A DNA stretch of 64,000 nt from Brucella intermedia LMG 3301 (GCF_000182645.1 NZ_ACQA01000001.1:806001-870000); one strand, 5' to 3'. Counted from the first letter of the stretch, positions 36,096 to 46,485 are shown. The notes: generated by a model not told the origin, from the sequence alone. Numbers and translations are program-made.

Positions 36096-36611
36096 ATGAT
36101 CAACGCACAGCGCAAGACGGAGTTGTCCGTTCCGCTCACGACACCGGAAACCGCACTTCGCTCGCTCTATCTGGAAGCCCTCCAGCTGGTCGAGCGCCTG
36201 CATCGCCGCCTGCTCGACGTCGTCAAGGACGAGTTCGACCGCAACGGCCAGAGCGACATCAATGCGACGCAGGCGCTTCTGCTTTTCAACATCGGCAATT
36301 CGGAACTGACGGCAGGCGAACTGCGCTCGCGCGGTTACTATCTCGGCTCCAACGTTTCGTACAATCTGAAGAAGCTGGTCGAGATGGGCTTCATCCATCA
36401 TCAGCGCTCGCGTGTCGACCGCCGTTCGGTGCGCGTCAGCCTGACGGACAAGGGCAATGCCATCGCCGATCAGGTGGCCGCGCTCTACGAACGCCATATC
36501 TCTTCCATCGAGCAGATTGGCGGTATTCAGGTCGATGAATTCATGGCGATGAACAAGTCGCTGCAGCGTCTCGACCGCTTCTGGAACGACAGCATCGCAT
36601 ACCGCCTCTGA
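36096..36611 (+). CDS. ldtR: MarR-family regulator LdtR
   Basis: 171 residues from ATG 36096, with AGAGAGG about 8 bases upstream. A MarR winged helix is evident: LTAGELRSRGYYLGSNVSYN, then LKKLVEMGFIHHQRSRVDRR and VRVSLTDKGNAIADQVAALY. The sequence and its place directly before a YkuD transpeptidase gene match LdtR of Liberibacter and Sinorhizobium, which controls the L,D-transpeptidase gene ldtP and responds to envelope stress. Confidence 0.88.
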   Translation: MINAQRKTELSVPLTTPETALRSLYLEALQLVERLHRRLLDVVKDEFDRNGQSDINATQALLLFNIGNSELTAGELRSRGYYLGSNVSYNLKKLVEMGFIHHQRSRVDRRSVRVSLTDKGNAIADQVAALYERHISSIEQIGGIQVDEFMAMNKSLQRLDRFWNDSIAYRL

Positions 36612-36951
36612 TCTCGGCTCGCCGCCTCTGGCTGACTGATGGTTTGTTGCAGAACTGTCACAACAGGCTGCCATTGAGAAGAATAAGGCGCTGTGAAGCT
36701 CTCAATCGTAAGGCGCGTGGCTTGAAATTCCGGCCATGCGACATGATTAAGCCATAAAAAACGACATAAGCGTTTTACAATGGCACGGGCAATATTGTGC
36801 CTCCTTCATTCAGGAATGGGCTCGAAAGTCGAATTTCGGATAAGCGGGCATCGTCGCATCGCTTTCTGTCCGGATATCGCCTTGCTGAACTATTGCTGAT
36901 ATTCTCTGGGAAGATCCCGCGCGAGCGGTTAGCCTTTTGGGACTACGCAAG
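36612..36951. other. intergenic region between ldtR and ldtP
   Basis: 340 bp with the presumed ldtP promoter. ATTGAGA (36673-36679) and TCTCAAT (36700-36706) form a widely spaced inverted pair that could be an operator half-site pair. Otherwise nothing recognisable. Confidence 0.4.
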
Positions 36952-38253
36952 ATGACCAAGACCGACAGACCAGCCGATGCTTTCAAAGTAGATCGCCGCA
37001 GTTTCCTGCGCGGCGCGGCAACCGCCGGCCTTTCCGTGGCAGCCTCCGCCATGGTTTCCTCGGCCTATGCCCAGCAGGTTCTGACTGATGTTATCGCAGC
37101 GCCGCGGCGCGGCAACTGGGACGACCAGTTCGATGCCCGTGCAACGGGCGGACAACGCGTCGCGACCAACCAGCCGGTTCTGAGCCCCCAGACGGTCGGC
37201 AATCTCCAGACTGCCATCGCGCAGTATACCGACATTGCCGGTCGCGGCGGCTGGCCGAGCGTGCCGGGCAATGCAAAGCTCCAGATCGGCGTGACCGATC
37301 CCGCCGTGCAGGCGCTGCGCAAGCGTCTCATGATTTCCGGCGACCTGCCGCAGGAAGCCGGTCTTTCCAGCTCGTTCGACACCTATGTCGATGCTGCCGT
37401 CAAGCGCTTCCAGTCCCGTCACGGCCTGCCTGCCGATGGCGTCATGGGGCAGTTCACCTATGCCGCGATGAACGTGGACGCGAATACGCGCCTCGGACAG
37501 CTCCAGACCAATCTCCAGCGGCTTTCGCCACTGGCCGATCAGGGCATGCAGGAACAGCGTTTCGTGATGGTCAACATTCCGGCCGCGCGCATCGAAGCCG
37601 TTGAAGGCGGCAGCGTCGTGCAGCGTCATACGGCGGTTGTCGGCAAGATCGATCGCCAGACGCCGATCCTGAACTCAAAGATTCACGAAGTCATTCTCAA
37701 TCCTTACTGGACCGCGCCCAAGTCGATCATCCAGAAGGACATCATTCCGCTGATGCGGAAGGATCCGCAATATCTGGCGAAGAACAAAATCCGTCTCTAC
37801 GACCAGTCCGGTCAGGAAGTTGCGCCTGAAACCGTGGACTGGAACACGGATGATGCAGTGAAGCTGATGTTCCGTCAGGACCCGGGCAAGATCAACGCCA
37901 TGTCCTCGACCAAGATCAACTTCCACAATCAGCATCAGGTCTATATGCACGACACGCCGCAGAAGAGCTATTTCAACAAGCTCATGCGCTTCGACTCTTC
38001 CGGCTGCGTCCGCGTCCAGAATGTCCGCGATCTCGACGTATGGCTGTTGAAGAACACGGCCGGTTGGGATCGCCAGACCATCGAAAATACGATCAAGTCG
38101 GGTACGAACACGCCGATCCAGGTTGCCGATCCGGTTCCGCTGCACTTCGTCTACATTTCCGCATGGTCCACCGGCGACGGCGTGGTGCAGTTCCGCGACG
38201 ACATTTACAAGATGGACGGTGCAACGGCCCTCGCGCTTGGCACCGACACCTGA
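36952..38253 (+). CDS. ldtP: L,D-transpeptidase LdtP (YkuD domain), Tat-exported
   Basis: 433 residues. The N-terminus has a twin-arginine-type signal (DRRSFLRGAATAGLSVAASA). A peptidoglycan-binding domain (~125-180; FDTYVDAAVKRFQSRHGLPA, DGVMGQFTYAAMNVDANTR) precedes the YkuD domain (~205-390). The catalytic segment is HDTPQKSYFNKLMRFDSSGC followed by VRVQNVRDL, with the active Cys. It cross-links or attaches proteins to peptidoglycan via 3-3 or mDAP links. It lies downstream of its likely regulator ldtR. Confidence 0.92.
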   Translation: MTKTDRPADAFKVDRRSFLRGAATAGLSVAASAMVSSAYAQQVLTDVIAAPRRGNWDDQFDARATGGQRVATNQPVLSPQTVGNLQTAIAQYTDIAGRGGWPSVPGNAKLQIGVTDPAVQALRKRLMISGDLPQEAGLSSSFDTYVDAAVKRFQSRHGLPADGVMGQFTYAAMNVDANTRLGQLQTNLQRLSPLADQGMQEQRFVMVNIPAARIEAVEGGSVVQRHTAVVGKIDRQTPILNSKIHEVILNPYWTAPKSIIQKDIIPLMRKDPQYLAKNKIRLYDQSGQEVAPETVDWNTDDAVKLMFRQDPGKINAMSSTKINFHNQHQVYMHDTPQKSYFNKLMRFDSSGCVRVQNVRDLDVWLLKNTAGWDRQTIENTIKSGTNTPIQVADPVPLHFVYISAWSTGDGVVQFRDDIYKMDGATALALGTDT

Positions 38254-38276
38254 TTCTCATCTCGACTGCGCGTTTC

Positions 38277-38308
38277 AAGCCGTCCGGACCCGTTCCGGGC
38301 GGCTTTTT
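38277..38308 (+). terminator. ldtP terminator
   Basis: AAGCCGTCCGG (38277-38287) and CCGGGCGGCTT (38295-38305) pair with one G-U, followed by T's. Confidence 0.9.
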
Positions 38309-38448
38309 CGTCTTGGCTCAATTATCAAATCGGTTTGCCGCATTTTGGAATAAGCTTTTCGCTTTGCGGCCATTGGCCTTGTGCGCTCAAGTGTGATAAT
38401 GCGCCTCATCCATATAGCTTTTACCGGCTAACCCGGAGGGTGTGAAAC

Positions 38449-39768
38449 ATGTCTCAAGCCAACGCCGCCGCCAAGAACGCGTCTTCCGACGTTTTCTTCA
38501 ATGCAAGCCTCGAGGACATCGATTCCGAGATTTTCGGTGCAATTCGCAACGAACTCGGTCGTCAGCGTCATGAAATCGAGCTGATCGCCTCGGAAAACAT
38601 CGTTTCGCGCGCTGTTCTGGAAGCACAGGGTTCCATCCTTACCAACAAATATGCCGAAGGCTATCCGGGCAAGCGCTATTACGGCGGCTGCCAGTATGTC
38701 GACGTTGTGGAAGAACTGGCCATCGAACGCGCCAAAAAGCTCTTCGGCGCAGAATTTGCCAACGTTCAGCCGAATTCCGGCAGCCAGATGAACCAGGCCG
38801 TGTTCCTCGCGCTGCTCCAGCCGGGCGACACGTTCATGGGCCTCGACCTGAATTCCGGTGGCCACCTGACGCATGGTTCGCCGGTCAACATGTCCGGCAA
38901 GTGGTTCAATGTCGTTTCCTACGGCGTCCGCAAGGACGACCACCTGCTCGACATGGACGAAGTTGCCCGCCTTGCACGCGAAAACAAGCCGAAGCTCATC
39001 CTTGCCGGTGGCACCGCCTATTCGCGTATCTGGGACTGGAAGCGCTTCCGCGAGATTGCCGACGAAGTCGGCGCCTATCTCATGGTCGACATGGCGCATA
39101 TCGCCGGGCTGGTTGCCGGTGGCGTTCATCCTTCGCCGGTCCCGCATGCGCATGTCTGCACCACGACGACGCACAAGTCGCTTCGCGGTCCGCGTGGCGG
39201 CATGATCCTCACCAACGATGCCGACATCGCCAAGAAGATCAATTCGGCTGTCTTCCCCGGCCTTCAGGGTGGCCCGCTGATGCACGTCATCGCTGGCAAG
39301 GCTGTCGCCTTCGCGGAAGCACTGAAGCCGGAGTTCAAGCTCTATGCGAAGAACGTCGTCGACAATGCGCGCGCACTGGCCGAAGAGCTGAAGTCCCACG
39401 GCCTCGACATTGTTTCGGGCGGCACCGACAACCACCTGATGCTGGTTGACCTGCGCCCGAAGAACGCGACGGGCAAGCGTGCAGAAGCTGCTCTTGGCCG
39501 CGCCAACATCACCTGCAACAAGAACGGCATTCCGTTCGACCCTGAAAAGCCGTTCGTCACGTCCGGCGTTCGTCTTGGCACGCCTGCCGGCACGACGCGT
39601 GGTTTCGGCGTTGCTGAATTCAAGGAAATCGGTTCGCTGATCGCCGAAGTTCTCGACGGCCTGAAGGTTGCCAATTCCGACGAAGGCAATGCCGCTGTCG
39701 AACAGGCCGTGAAGGAAAAGGTCATCGCGCTTACCGACCGTTTCCCGATGTACGGTTATCAGGGATAA
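38449..39768 (+). CDS. glyA: serine hydroxymethyltransferase
   Basis: 439 residues with GGAGGGTG before the start. It interconverts serine and glycine with tetrahydrofolate, feeding one-carbon units. PLP-enzyme signatures: [57 protein letters not shown] and the PLP-lysine motif [18 protein letters not shown] terminator separates it from nrdR. No glycine riboswitch is seen upstream. Confidence 0.97.
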   Translation: MSQANAAAKNASSDVFFNASLEDIDSEIFGAIRNELGRQRHEIELIASENIVSRAVLEAQGSILTNKYAEGYPGKRYYGGCQYVDVVEELAIERAKKLFGAEFANVQPNSGSQMNQAVFLALLQPGDTFMGLDLNSGGHLTHGSPVNMSGKWFNVVSYGVRKDDHLLDMDEVARLARENKPKLILAGGTAYSRIWDWKRFREIADEVGAYLMVDMAHIAGLVAGGVHPSPVPHAHVCTTTTHKSLRGPRGGMILTNDADIAKKINSAVFPGLQGGPLMHVIAGKAVAFAEALKPEFKLYAKNVVDNARALAEELKSHGLDIVSGGTDNHLMLVDLRPKNATGKRAEAALGRANITCNKNGIPFDPEKPFVTSGVRLGTPAGTTRGFGVAEFKEIGSLIAEVLDGLKVANSDEGNAAVEQAVKEKVIALTDRFPMYGYQG

Positions 39769-39790
39769 GCCGGTTTCCATGATCGAGAGA

Positions 39791-39825
39791 AAACCCCGTT
39801 CAACCCTGTTGAGCGGGGTTTTTTT
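39791..39825 (+). terminator. glyA terminator
   Basis: AACCCCGTTCAA (39792-39803) and TTGAGCGGGGTT (39809-39820), CCCTG loop, seven T's. Confidence 0.93.
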
Positions 39826-39928
39826 CATTCTCCCATCCGGTAGGTGGATTGCCACTAATCGGCTATGATCGGCAGGAATCGGCTACGGAGAGCGCGCTCT
39901 TGAGTTTTCAAGGGGAGTGACCCCACAT

Positions 39929-40024
39929 ATGAGCGGTCCATTGCCAGTGTTAAGGTTGCCAGTTTTGAAGCTGCCGATATTGAAATTGAAAGAGTTCCAT
40001 GCGTTGTCCCTATTGCCAGTCTGA
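39929..40024 (+). CDS. 31-codon Leu-Pro repeat ORF overlapping the nrdR start (doubtful)
   Basis: ATG 39929 opens a peptide with repeated [21 protein letters not shown] units and stops 26 bases inside nrdR in another frame. AGGGGAG lies 11 bases before the ATG. It may be a leader peptide coupled to nrdR, or a by-product of a short degenerate DNA repeat (TTGCCAGTGTTAAGG/TTGCCAGTTTTGAAG). Confidence 0.25.
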   Translation: MSGPLPVLRLPVLKLPILKLKEFHALSLLPV

Positions 40025-40475
40025 AGATACGCAAGTGAAGGATTCCCGCCCGGCGGAAGACGGTGCTGTCATCCGCCGGCGTCGTGTCTGCTCGGTTTGC
40101 GGCGGGCGTTTCACGACCTTCGAGCGCGTGCAGTTGCGCGACCTGATGGTCGTGAAGAAAAGCGGGCGTCGCGTTCCTTTCGATCGCGACAAGCTCACGC
40201 GGTCCATCGAGGTGGCGTTGCGCAAGCGCGATGTCGATAATGACCGGGTTGAACGGGCTATTTCAGGCATTGTCCGCCAGCTTGAAAGTTCAGGCGAAGC
40301 GGAAGTCACCTCCGACGAGATCGGGCGGCTGGCCATGGATGCGCTGAAAGGCATCGACGATATCGCCTATATCCGCTTTGCGTCAGTCTATCGCAATTTC
40401 AGCAAGGCCGTCGATTTCCACAATGTCATCGACGAGCTGACGGTTCCTGAAACCGAGGACGATCTGGACGCTTGA
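39999..40475 (+). CDS. nrdR: transcriptional repressor NrdR
   Basis: 158 residues. The zinc ribbon [20 protein letters not shown] with [13 protein letters not shown] holds four cysteines, and the ATP-cone domain follows ([35 protein letters not shown]). It represses ribonucleotide reductase genes according to ATP/dATP level. It heads the conserved nrdR-ribD-ribE-ribH-nusB cluster; ribD starts 2 bp after its stop. Confidence 0.97.
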   Translation: MRCPYCQSEDTQVKDSRPAEDGAVIRRRRVCSVCGGRFTTFERVQLRDLMVVKKSGRRVPFDRDKLTRSIEVALRKRDVDNDRVERAISGIVRQLESSGEAEVTSDEIGRLAMDALKGIDDIAYIRFASVYRNFSKAVDFHNVIDELTVPETEDDLDA

Positions 40476-40477
40476 GC

Positions 40478-41599
40478 ATGAGTGGCAGCAAGTTTCCGCA
40501 TTCGGACGTGACTTCGGATGATGTTCGCTTCATGGAGGCGACGATCCGTTATGCGCGCCGTCACAAGGGGCTGACCGGCACCAATCCGTCCGTCGGCACG
40601 ATCATTGTCAAGGATGGCGTCATCGTCGGGCGCGGCGTGACCGCGCTGGGCGGCAGGCCCCATGCGGAACCGCAGGCGCTGGCGGAGGCGGGAGACGCCG
40701 CGCGTGGCGCGACGGCTTATGTGACGCTGGAGCCATGCGCCCATCACGGGCGCACGCCGCCCTGCGCCGAAACGCTGGTGCGGGCAGGGGTGGCGCGTGT
40801 CGTGGCGGCGGCGACCGATCCGGACGAGCGGGTCAGCGGAAAGGGCTTCGCCATCCTGCGTGAAGCAGGGATAGAGGTCGTACCCGGCATTCTCGCCGAT
40901 CAGGCTGCCGACGATCTGGCGGGCTATCTGAATCGATCTGCGAAGAAGCGCCCGGAAGTGATTCTGAAACTTGCGCTTTCCGCTGATGGCATGATCGGCA
41001 GGCGCGGCGAGGGACAGGTCGCGATAACGGGACCGATTGCGCGTGCGCAGTCCCATATCCTCCGCGCGCAGACAGATGTTATCCTGATCGGTATTGAAAC
41101 AGCGCTTGCGGATGATCCCGTTCTGAACTGCCGCCTTCGGGGGCTGGGACAGCGTTCGCCGGTCCGCGTGGTGCTCGATGGCGGATTGCGCCTGCCGCTT
41201 TCGTCAAGACTCGTACAGACCACCGATGCCCAGCCCTTGTGGATCGCCTGCGGCGAGGAGGCGTCGCCCGAACGGCGTTATGAGTTGACGGCTGCCGGTT
41301 GCCGCATCCTCGCGACCGAAGCCGACGATTGCCGCATCGCATTGCCCGAGTTGATGGACGATCTTGCCGCGCAGGGCATTTCCTCGGTTCTCGTTGAAGG
41401 CGGCGCGGGCGTTGCAAAGAGCTTTCTCGACGAGGGGCTGGTGGACCGGCTTGCCATCTTCCGTTCGCCGGTTGAAATCGGCTCGGAACATGGGGTTGCC
41501 GTGGACGGCCTTGAAACCCATATCGCAGACGAATTCAAAATTCTGAGGCAGGCGCGCTATGGCGACGATGCCTATGCAGAATATGTAAGGAAGATTTGA
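40478..41599 (+). CDS. ribD: bifunctional riboflavin deaminase/reductase RibD
   Basis: 373 residues from ATG 40478 (a TTG six bases earlier overlaps the nrdR stop and is less likely). The N-terminal deaminase domain has the zinc motif GRPHAEPQALAEAG and TLEPCAHHGRTPPCAETLV. The C-terminal reductase domain has VILKLALSADGMIG, VILIGIETALADDPVLNCRL and VLVEGGAGVAKSFLDEGLVD. It performs steps two and three of riboflavin synthesis. Its stop TGA overlaps the ribE ATG. Confidence 0.95.
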   Translation: MSGSKFPHSDVTSDDVRFMEATIRYARRHKGLTGTNPSVGTIIVKDGVIVGRGVTALGGRPHAEPQALAEAGDAARGATAYVTLEPCAHHGRTPPCAETLVRAGVARVVAAATDPDERVSGKGFAILREAGIEVVPGILADQAADDLAGYLNRSAKKRPEVILKLALSADGMIGRRGEGQVAITGPIARAQSHILRAQTDVILIGIETALADDPVLNCRLRGLGQRSPVRVVLDGGLRLPLSSRLVQTTDAQPLWIACGEEASPERRYELTAAGCRILATEADDCRIALPELMDDLAAQGISSVLVEGGAGVAKSFLDEGLVDRLAIFRSPVEIGSEHGVAVDGLETHIADEFKILRQARYGDDAYAEYVRKI

Positions 41600-42207
41600 T
41601 GTTTACAGGCATTATCACCGATATAGGCAAGGTTGACCGGATCAAGCCGCTGAATGAAGGCGTCCTTCTGCGTATCGAGACCGCCTATGACCCGGAAACG
41701 ATTGAACTGGGCGCGTCGATTGCCTGTTCCGGGGTCTGCCTGACGGTGGTGGCGCTGCCGGAAAAAGGCACCAATGCCCGCTGGTTCGAGGTGGAGGCAT
41801 GGGAAGAGGCGCTGCGCCTCACCACGATCTCCGCTTGGCAGAACGGACGCAACATCAATCTGGAGCGTTCGCTGAAGCTTGGCGACGAAATGGGCGGTCA
41901 TCTGGTTTCCGGCCATGTGGACGGACAGGCTGAAATCATCGACCGCAAGGAAGAGGGCGACGCCGTGCGTTTCACCTTGCGCGCGCCGGAAGAACTGGCA
42001 CCGTTCATCGCCCAGAAGGGTTCGGTTGCCCTTGATGGTACGTCGCTGACGGTCAATGGTGTCGATGGAAACGAGTTCGATGTGCTCCTGATCCGCCACT
42101 CGCTGGAAGTCACAACATGGGGCGAGCGGAAAGCGGGCGATAAGGTAAATATCGAGATCGACCAGCTGGCACGATACGCAGCAAGGCTTGCGCAATATCA
42201 GAAATAG
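41599..42207 (+). CDS. ribE: riboflavin synthase alpha subunit
   Basis: 202 residues starting MFTGIITDIGKVDRI, with AAGGAAG in front. The two lumazine-binding repeats each have an xCSGVCLT-type motif: SIACSGVCLTVV and KGSVALDGTSLTVNG, plus GHLVSGHVDGQAEI. It converts two lumazines to riboflavin. Translationally coupled to ribD by overlapping stop and start. Confidence 0.95.
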   Translation: MFTGIITDIGKVDRIKPLNEGVLLRIETAYDPETIELGASIACSGVCLTVVALPEKGTNARWFEVEAWEEALRLTTISAWQNGRNINLERSLKLGDEMGGHLVSGHVDGQAEIIDRKEEGDAVRFTLRAPEELAPFIAQKGSVALDGTSLTVNGVDGNEFDVLLIRHSLEVTTWGERKAGDKVNIEIDQLARYAARLAQYQK

Positions 42208-42260
42208 GCTTAGAGCCTAAAACTCTAAAGCTGTAACAGCATTTCCCGATTTTAAGCGTT

Positions 42261-42279
42261 GACCGCAATCGTTGCGGTC
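42261..42279 (+). other. small hairpin in the ribE-ribH spacer
   Basis: GACCGCAA (42261-42268) and TTGCGGTC (42272-42279) with a 3-nt loop, 25 bp before the ribH start. Possibly an mRNA processing or stability element. The 97-bp spacer is too short and lacks the conserved parts for an FMN riboswitch. Confidence 0.4.
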
Positions 42280-42304
42280 CGCAAGATTTGTCATGGAGTC
42301 TCTC

Positions 42305-42766
42305 ATGTCCAAGCACGAGGCGCATGCGCCGCATTTGCTTATTGTTGAAGCGCGTTTCTACGATGATCTCGCCGACGCGCTTCTGGATGGCGCAAAGGCA
42401 GCCTTGGATGAGGCAGGGGCGACCTATGATGTCGTGACGGTTCCCGGCGCTCTCGAAATTCCGGCGACGATTTCCTTTGCGCTCGACGGTGAAGAAAATG
42501 GCGGCACGGAATATGATGGCTATGTCGCGCTGGGCACGGTCATCCGTGGTGAAACCTATCACTTCGATATCGTTGCCAATGAATCCTGTCGCGCGCTCAC
42601 CGACCTTTCGGTCGAGGAGAGCATCGCCATCGGCAACGGCATCCTGACCGTCGAGAACGAAGAGCAGGCATGGGTTCGCGCCCGCCGCGCTGACAAGGAC
42701 AAGGGCGGTTTTGCTGCCCGCGCCGCACTGACCATGATCGACCTGCGCAAGAAGTTCGGAGTCTGA
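42305..42766 (+). CDS. ribH: 6,7-dimethyl-8-ribityllumazine synthase
   Basis: 153 residues from ATG 42305 ([20 protein letters not shown]); ATG 42293 is an alternative. [36 protein letters not shown] and [15 protein letters not shown] are lumazine synthase hallmarks, with the catalytic His in YHFD. It is very close to the icosahedral or pentameric RibH1 of Brucella as I remember it, with several substitutions. It supplies the lumazine for RibE. Confidence 0.95.
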   Translation: MSKHEAHAPHLLIVEARFYDDLADALLDGAKAALDEAGATYDVVTVPGALEIPATISFALDGEENGGTEYDGYVALGTVIRGETYHFDIVANESCRALTDLSVEESIAIGNGILTVENEEQAWVRARRADKDKGGFAARAALTMIDLRKKFGV

Positions 42767-42771
42767 TCGTT

Positions 42772-43278
42772 ATGAGTTCTTCTACCGGAGGCCGCCCGAC
42801 TCCCAATGCCCCGCGCATGGCCAACAAGCGCGGCGTCGCCCGTCTTGCTGCCGTGCAAGCGCTCTATCAGATGGATGTGGCCGGGACGGGCGTCCTGGAA
42901 GTGGTGGCCGAATACGAAGCTTTCCGCCTCGGCAAGGAAGTGGACGGCACGCAGTATCTCGATGCCGATCCGCAATGGTTCCGCGCAATCGTAGCCGGCG
43001 TCGTGGATGAGCAGCTGAAGCTCGACCCGATGATCCATCAGGCGCTGACGGAGGACTGGCCGCTGTCGCGTCTCGATTCGACGCTGCGCGCCATTCTCCG
43101 CGCCGGTGCATGGGAATTGCAGACGCGCAAGGACGTGCCGACGGCAGTCATCGTGTCGGAATATGTCGATATCGCCAAGGCCTTCTATACGGAGGAAGAG
43201 CCGAAGCTGGTCAATGCCGTGCTCGATCGTCTGGCGTTTGTCATTCGTGGCGAGAGCCGTGGCGTGAAGCCGCGCTGA
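42772..43278 (+). CDS. nusB: transcription antitermination factor NusB
   Basis: 168 residues. [40 protein letters not shown] and [20 protein letters not shown] with [20 protein letters not shown] are NusB signatures. It binds boxA RNA with NusE in rRNA antitermination. The gene starts 5 bp after ribH and ends the operon. Confidence 0.95.
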   Translation: MSSSTGGRPTPNAPRMANKRGVARLAAVQALYQMDVAGTGVLEVVAEYEAFRLGKEVDGTQYLDADPQWFRAIVAGVVDEQLKLDPMIHQALTEDWPLSRLDSTLRAILRAGAWELQTRKDVPTAVIVSEYVDIAKAFYTEEEPKLVNAVLDRLAFVIRGESRGVKPR

Positions 43279-43302
43279 TCCGGCTTCGCCGACGATAATC
43301 CT

Positions 43303-43338
43303 GAAAGAAGGGCTGTGAGAAATCGCAGCCCTTCTTTC
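43303..43338 (+). terminator. nusB (rib operon) terminator
   Basis: GAAAGAAGGGCTG (43303-43315) and CAGCCCTTCTTTC (43326-43338) form a perfect 13-bp stem with a 10-nt loop. Confidence 0.9.
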
Positions 43339-43731
43339 ATTGTACGCTGGCAAAGAACGACTTGACGTTTGTTAAACCGTTTCGCATGTTGGTCGCGCGG
43401 CATTGAGAATGCTGAAATGCAGGGAATCGCGCCAATTCATTGAATCCAAGGCGTAAGTTTCCTGGCGAATATACCGAAGAAGCCCGGTATCTTGCATTGG
43501 CTTCAGGCACTTCCATGCCGCTCAGTCGGGTCCGGGGAGGGGTTTTCGGGCCTATCCTGCGCACGTGTCTGCCGACATCGCGGCTCGCGGTCAGACGGCA
43601 GCCAGCGCGAGCTATGGAGCGCGTTCCGATCTGTTGCGGCAGGCCGGCGCTCCAATTGTCTGGGTGGCCGCGCATATTTTCCGAAAATCGTTTCACATTT
43701 TTCGGGATGCGCTCAATGGGAGTTGGCCTTT
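43339..43731 (+). other. intergenic region upstream of hppA, with palindromic repeat copy 2
   Basis: About 390 bp. The segment 43670-43712 (GCGCAT...CCGAAAA...TTTTTCGGGATGCGC) is a copy of the GCGCATC palindrome family. The rest presumably holds the hppA promoter; open frames running through it have no family resemblance. Confidence 0.55.
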
Positions 43732-45888
43732 ATGCAAATGGGAGTGGCAGTCTTAGTTCTCGTCATTGCCTGCGGCGTGCTTTCCGTTCTTTTCGCCATA
43801 TGGGCGATCCGTTCGGTTCTCGCAGCCGATCAGGGGACGCAGCGCATGCAGGAAATTGCTGAAGCCATCCGCGAGGGTGCCTCAGCCTATCTCACAAGAC
43901 AATATTCAACGATTGCCATCGTTGGCGTCGTGGTTTTTCTCGCCGCCTGGTATCTGCTGTCGATCAGTGCGGCAATCGGCTTTTTGATCGGTGCAGTTCT
44001 GTCGGGCGTCACCGGCTTCATCGGAATGCACGTTTCGGTTCGCGCCAATGTGCGCACTGCGCAGGCGGCATCGCTCAGCCTTGCCGGGGGGCTGGAATTG
44101 GCCTTCAAGTCCGGGGCCATTACCGGTCTTCTGGTGGCCGGGCTCGCGCTGCTCGGCGTCTCCGTCTACTATTTCATTCTCACCGTCTGGCTTGGTTACG
44201 CGCCCTCTGATCGCACCGTTATCGATGCGCTGGTGTCGCTCGGCTTCGGCGCTTCGCTTATTTCCATCTTTGCGCGTCTTGGCGGCGGCATCTTCACCAA
44301 GGGCGCAGACGTTGGCGGAGATCTCGTCGGCAAGGTGGAAGCCGGTATCCCGGAGGATGACCCGCGCAACCCCGCGACCATTGCGGACAATGTCGGCGAT
44401 AATGTCGGCGATTGCGCAGGCATGGCCGCCGACCTGTTTGAAACCTATGCGGTGACAGTTGTTGCCACCATGGTTCTCGGCGCGATCTTCTTCAACGGAT
44501 CGGATGTTCTTTCAAGCGTCATGCTCTATCCGCTGATGATCTGCGGCGCCTGCGTGATTACGTCGATCGTGGGCACTTTCTTCGTCAAGCTCAGCGTCGA
44601 TGGCTCCATCATGGGCGCGCTCTACAAGGGGCTGATCGCAACGGGCCTGCTTTCCATTGTCGGGCTTGCCGTCGCCAACACGCTGACGATCGGCTGGGGC
44701 GAGATCGGAACGGTCGCCGGAAAAAGCATCACTGGCACCAATCTCTTCATCTGCGGGCTGATCGGCCTCATCGTTACCGGTCTGATCGTGGTGATTACGG
44801 AATATTATACCGGCACCAACAAGCGCCCGGTCAATTCCATCGCGCAGGCCTCTGTGACGGGGCACGGCACCAACGTCATCCAGGGGCTGGCGGTTTCGCT
44901 GGAATCGACCGCGCTTCCGGCAATCGTGATCGTTGGCGGCATTATCTCGACCTACCAGCTTGCGGGCCTGTTCGGGACCGCTATCGCCGTTACCGCCATG
45001 CTCGGCATTGCGGGCATGATCGTAGCGCTCGATGCTTTCGGCCCGGTTACCGACAATGCCGGCGGCATCGCGGAAATGGCCGGTCTCGACCCGGAAGTCC
45101 GCAAGGCCACCGATGCACTGGATGCCGTGGGCAACACAACCAAGGCTGTCACCAAGGGCTACGCCATCGGTTCGGCGGGGCTTGGTGCGCTGGTGCTGTT
45201 TGCGGCTTATTCCAACGATCTGGCCTATTTTGCCGCCAACGGGCAGACCTATCCCTATTTCGCGGATATGGGGCCTGTCTCCTTCGATCTCTCCAACCCC
45301 TATGTAGTTGCGGGACTGATCTTTGGCGGCCTTATCCCTTATCTGTTCGGTGGCATGGCGATGACCGCCGTGGGCCGGGCCGGGGGCGCGGTGGTTCAGG
45401 AGGTGCGCCGCCAGTTCCGCGAGAAGCCGGGCATCATGACCGGCAAGGAACGCCCGGATTATGCCCGTGCGGTCGATCTTCTGACGAAGGCGGCAATCCG
45501 CGAAATGATCATCCCGTCGCTCCTGCCTGTGCTGGCGCCGATTGTCGTCTATTTCGGCGTTTTGCTTATTTCAGGCTCCAAGGCTGCGGCCTTTGCAGCC
45601 CTTGGTGCATCGCTTCTGGGCGTCATCATCAATGGCCTGTTCGTCGCAATTTCCATGACATCTGGTGGCGGTGCATGGGACAACGCCAAGAAGAGCTTCG
45701 AGGACGGGTTTACCGATGCCGATGGCGTGAAGCACCTGAAAGGTTCGGAAGCGCACAAGGCATCGGTGACGGGCGATACGGTCGGCGATCCCTACAAGGA
45801 TACTGCCGGTCCAGCCGTCAATCCGGCGATCAAGATCACCAACATCGTGGCCCTGCTGCTGCTGGCTGTGCTGGCGCATATGTCCTGA
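43732..45888 (+). CDS. hppA: membrane-bound proton-translocating pyrophosphatase
   Basis: 718 residues from ATG 43732, nine bases after GGGAG; the open frame extends upstream but only through the intergenic repeat. About 16 transmembrane helices. The active-site signature [20 protein letters not shown], then [20 protein letters not shown] and [16 protein letters not shown] are complete. It couples PPi hydrolysis to H+ pumping. The sequence [19 protein letters not shown] has Lys in the position associated with K+-independent enzymes (AxxK type), so it is probably K+-independent. Confidence 0.95.
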   Translation: MQMGVAVLVLVIACGVLSVLFAIWAIRSVLAADQGTQRMQEIAEAIREGASAYLTRQYSTIAIVGVVVFLAAWYLLSISAAIGFLIGAVLSGVTGFIGMHVSVRANVRTAQAASLSLAGGLELAFKSGAITGLLVAGLALLGVSVYYFILTVWLGYAPSDRTVIDALVSLGFGASLISIFARLGGGIFTKGADVGGDLVGKVEAGIPEDDPRNPATIADNVGDNVGDCAGMAADLFETYAVTVVATMVLGAIFFNGSDVLSSVMLYPLMICGACVITSIVGTFFVKLSVDGSIMGALYKGLIATGLLSIVGLAVANTLTIGWGEIGTVAGKSITGTNLFICGLIGLIVTGLIVVITEYYTGTNKRPVNSIAQASVTGHGTNVIQGLAVSLESTALPAIVIVGGIISTYQLAGLFGTAIAVTAMLGIAGMIVALDAFGPVTDNAGGIAEMAGLDPEVRKATDALDAVGNTTKAVTKGYAIGSAGLGALVLFAAYSNDLAYFAANGQTYPYFADMGPVSFDLSNPYVVAGLIFGGLIPYLFGGMAMTAVGRAGGAVVQEVRRQFREKPGIMTGKERPDYARAVDLLTKAAIREMIIPSLLPVLAPIVVYFGVLLISGSKAAAFAALGASLLGVIINGLFVAISMTSGGGAWDNAKKSFEDGFTDADGVKHLKGSEAHKASVTGDTVGDPYKDTAGPAVNPAIKITNIVALLLLAVLAHMS

Positions 45889-45910
45889 CGGACTGAGCTT
45901 CAAACAAAGA

Positions 45911-45938
45911 AAACCCGCCGTGAAGGCGGGTTTTTCGT
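45911..45938. terminator. hppA terminator
   Basis: AAACCCGCC (45911-45919) and GGCGGGTTT (45925-45933) with GTGAA loop and T's. It lies between convergent hppA and bamE and can serve both. Confidence 0.92.
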
Positions 45939-45957
45939 TTTGGAGGTATCGGCAGGA

Positions 45958-46485
45958 TCAGTTGCTGGGGCCGCCTGCGGCGCCCGGCAAGGATGTCGGG
46001 GCCTTGGACACGCCCTGAATGATCTGGCCGAGGAAGCTCTGGTCCTTGCCGCCGGTCGGCGTCGTGCGCGACACGAAATCGAACAGCTTGCCGTCCTTCA
46101 GGCCGTAATTGGCGATGTGCTCGACCTTGCCGTCCTTGTCGAAATAGATGGCGAGGATCTGTCGCTCGATGATCTTCGGCTTCATGAACTGCGCGGCGCG
46201 GTAACGCTTCTGCGAAATGTAATAGAACACTTCATTGTCGAAGGTCGCGGTGGTGGACGGCGTGCCGAGCGCCAGAAGCACCTGCTCGCGGCTGGAGCCG
46301 ACAGGGACCGAATCAAGCGCGTTCTGATCGAGTACGTAACCCTCTGTCAGAGTTTCGGACGGATTAAGCGTGGATGCAGTATTGCACCCCGCAAGCGCCA
46401 CTGAGACGAGAATTGCCGTGCCTGCGAGAAGAGCACGCTGCGTGCGCATGCTTGGAAAAATTCGCTGCAACAAAGACCTCTCCAT
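45958..46485 (-). CDS. bamE: outer membrane protein assembly factor BamE (SmpA/OmlA lipoprotein)
   Basis: 175 residues from ATG 46485, or 163 from ATG 46449. Either gives a lipoprotein signal ending VALAGC. TEGYVLDQNALDSVPVGSSR, then EQVLLALGTPSTTATFDNEV and FYYISQKRYRAAQFMKPKII are the BamE/OmlA core. It is an outer-membrane lipoprotein of the BAM complex. A Pro/Gly-rich tail (LPGAAGGPSN) closes it. Divergent from the bc1 chaperone gene, a conserved pairing in Rhizobiales. Confidence 0.92.
   Translation of the reverse strand: MERSLLQRIFPSMRTQRALLAGTAILVSVALAGCNTASTLNPSETLTEGYVLDQNALDSVPVGSSREQVLLALGTPSTTATFDNEVFYYISQKRYRAAQFMKPKIIERQILAIYFDKDGKVEHIANYGLKDGKLFDFVSRTTPTGGKDQSFLGQIIQGVSKAPTSLPGAAGGPSN

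Noticed and set aside
42208..42304. Possible FMN riboswitch before ribH
   Set aside because: The spacer is under 100 nt and has only a simple 8-bp hairpin; the conserved multi-helix junction of the FMN element is missing.
43440..43862. Rightward frame of 140 codons upstream of hppA
   Set aside because: It crosses a palindromic repeat and overlaps hppA in another frame; no ribosome binding site or family resemblance.
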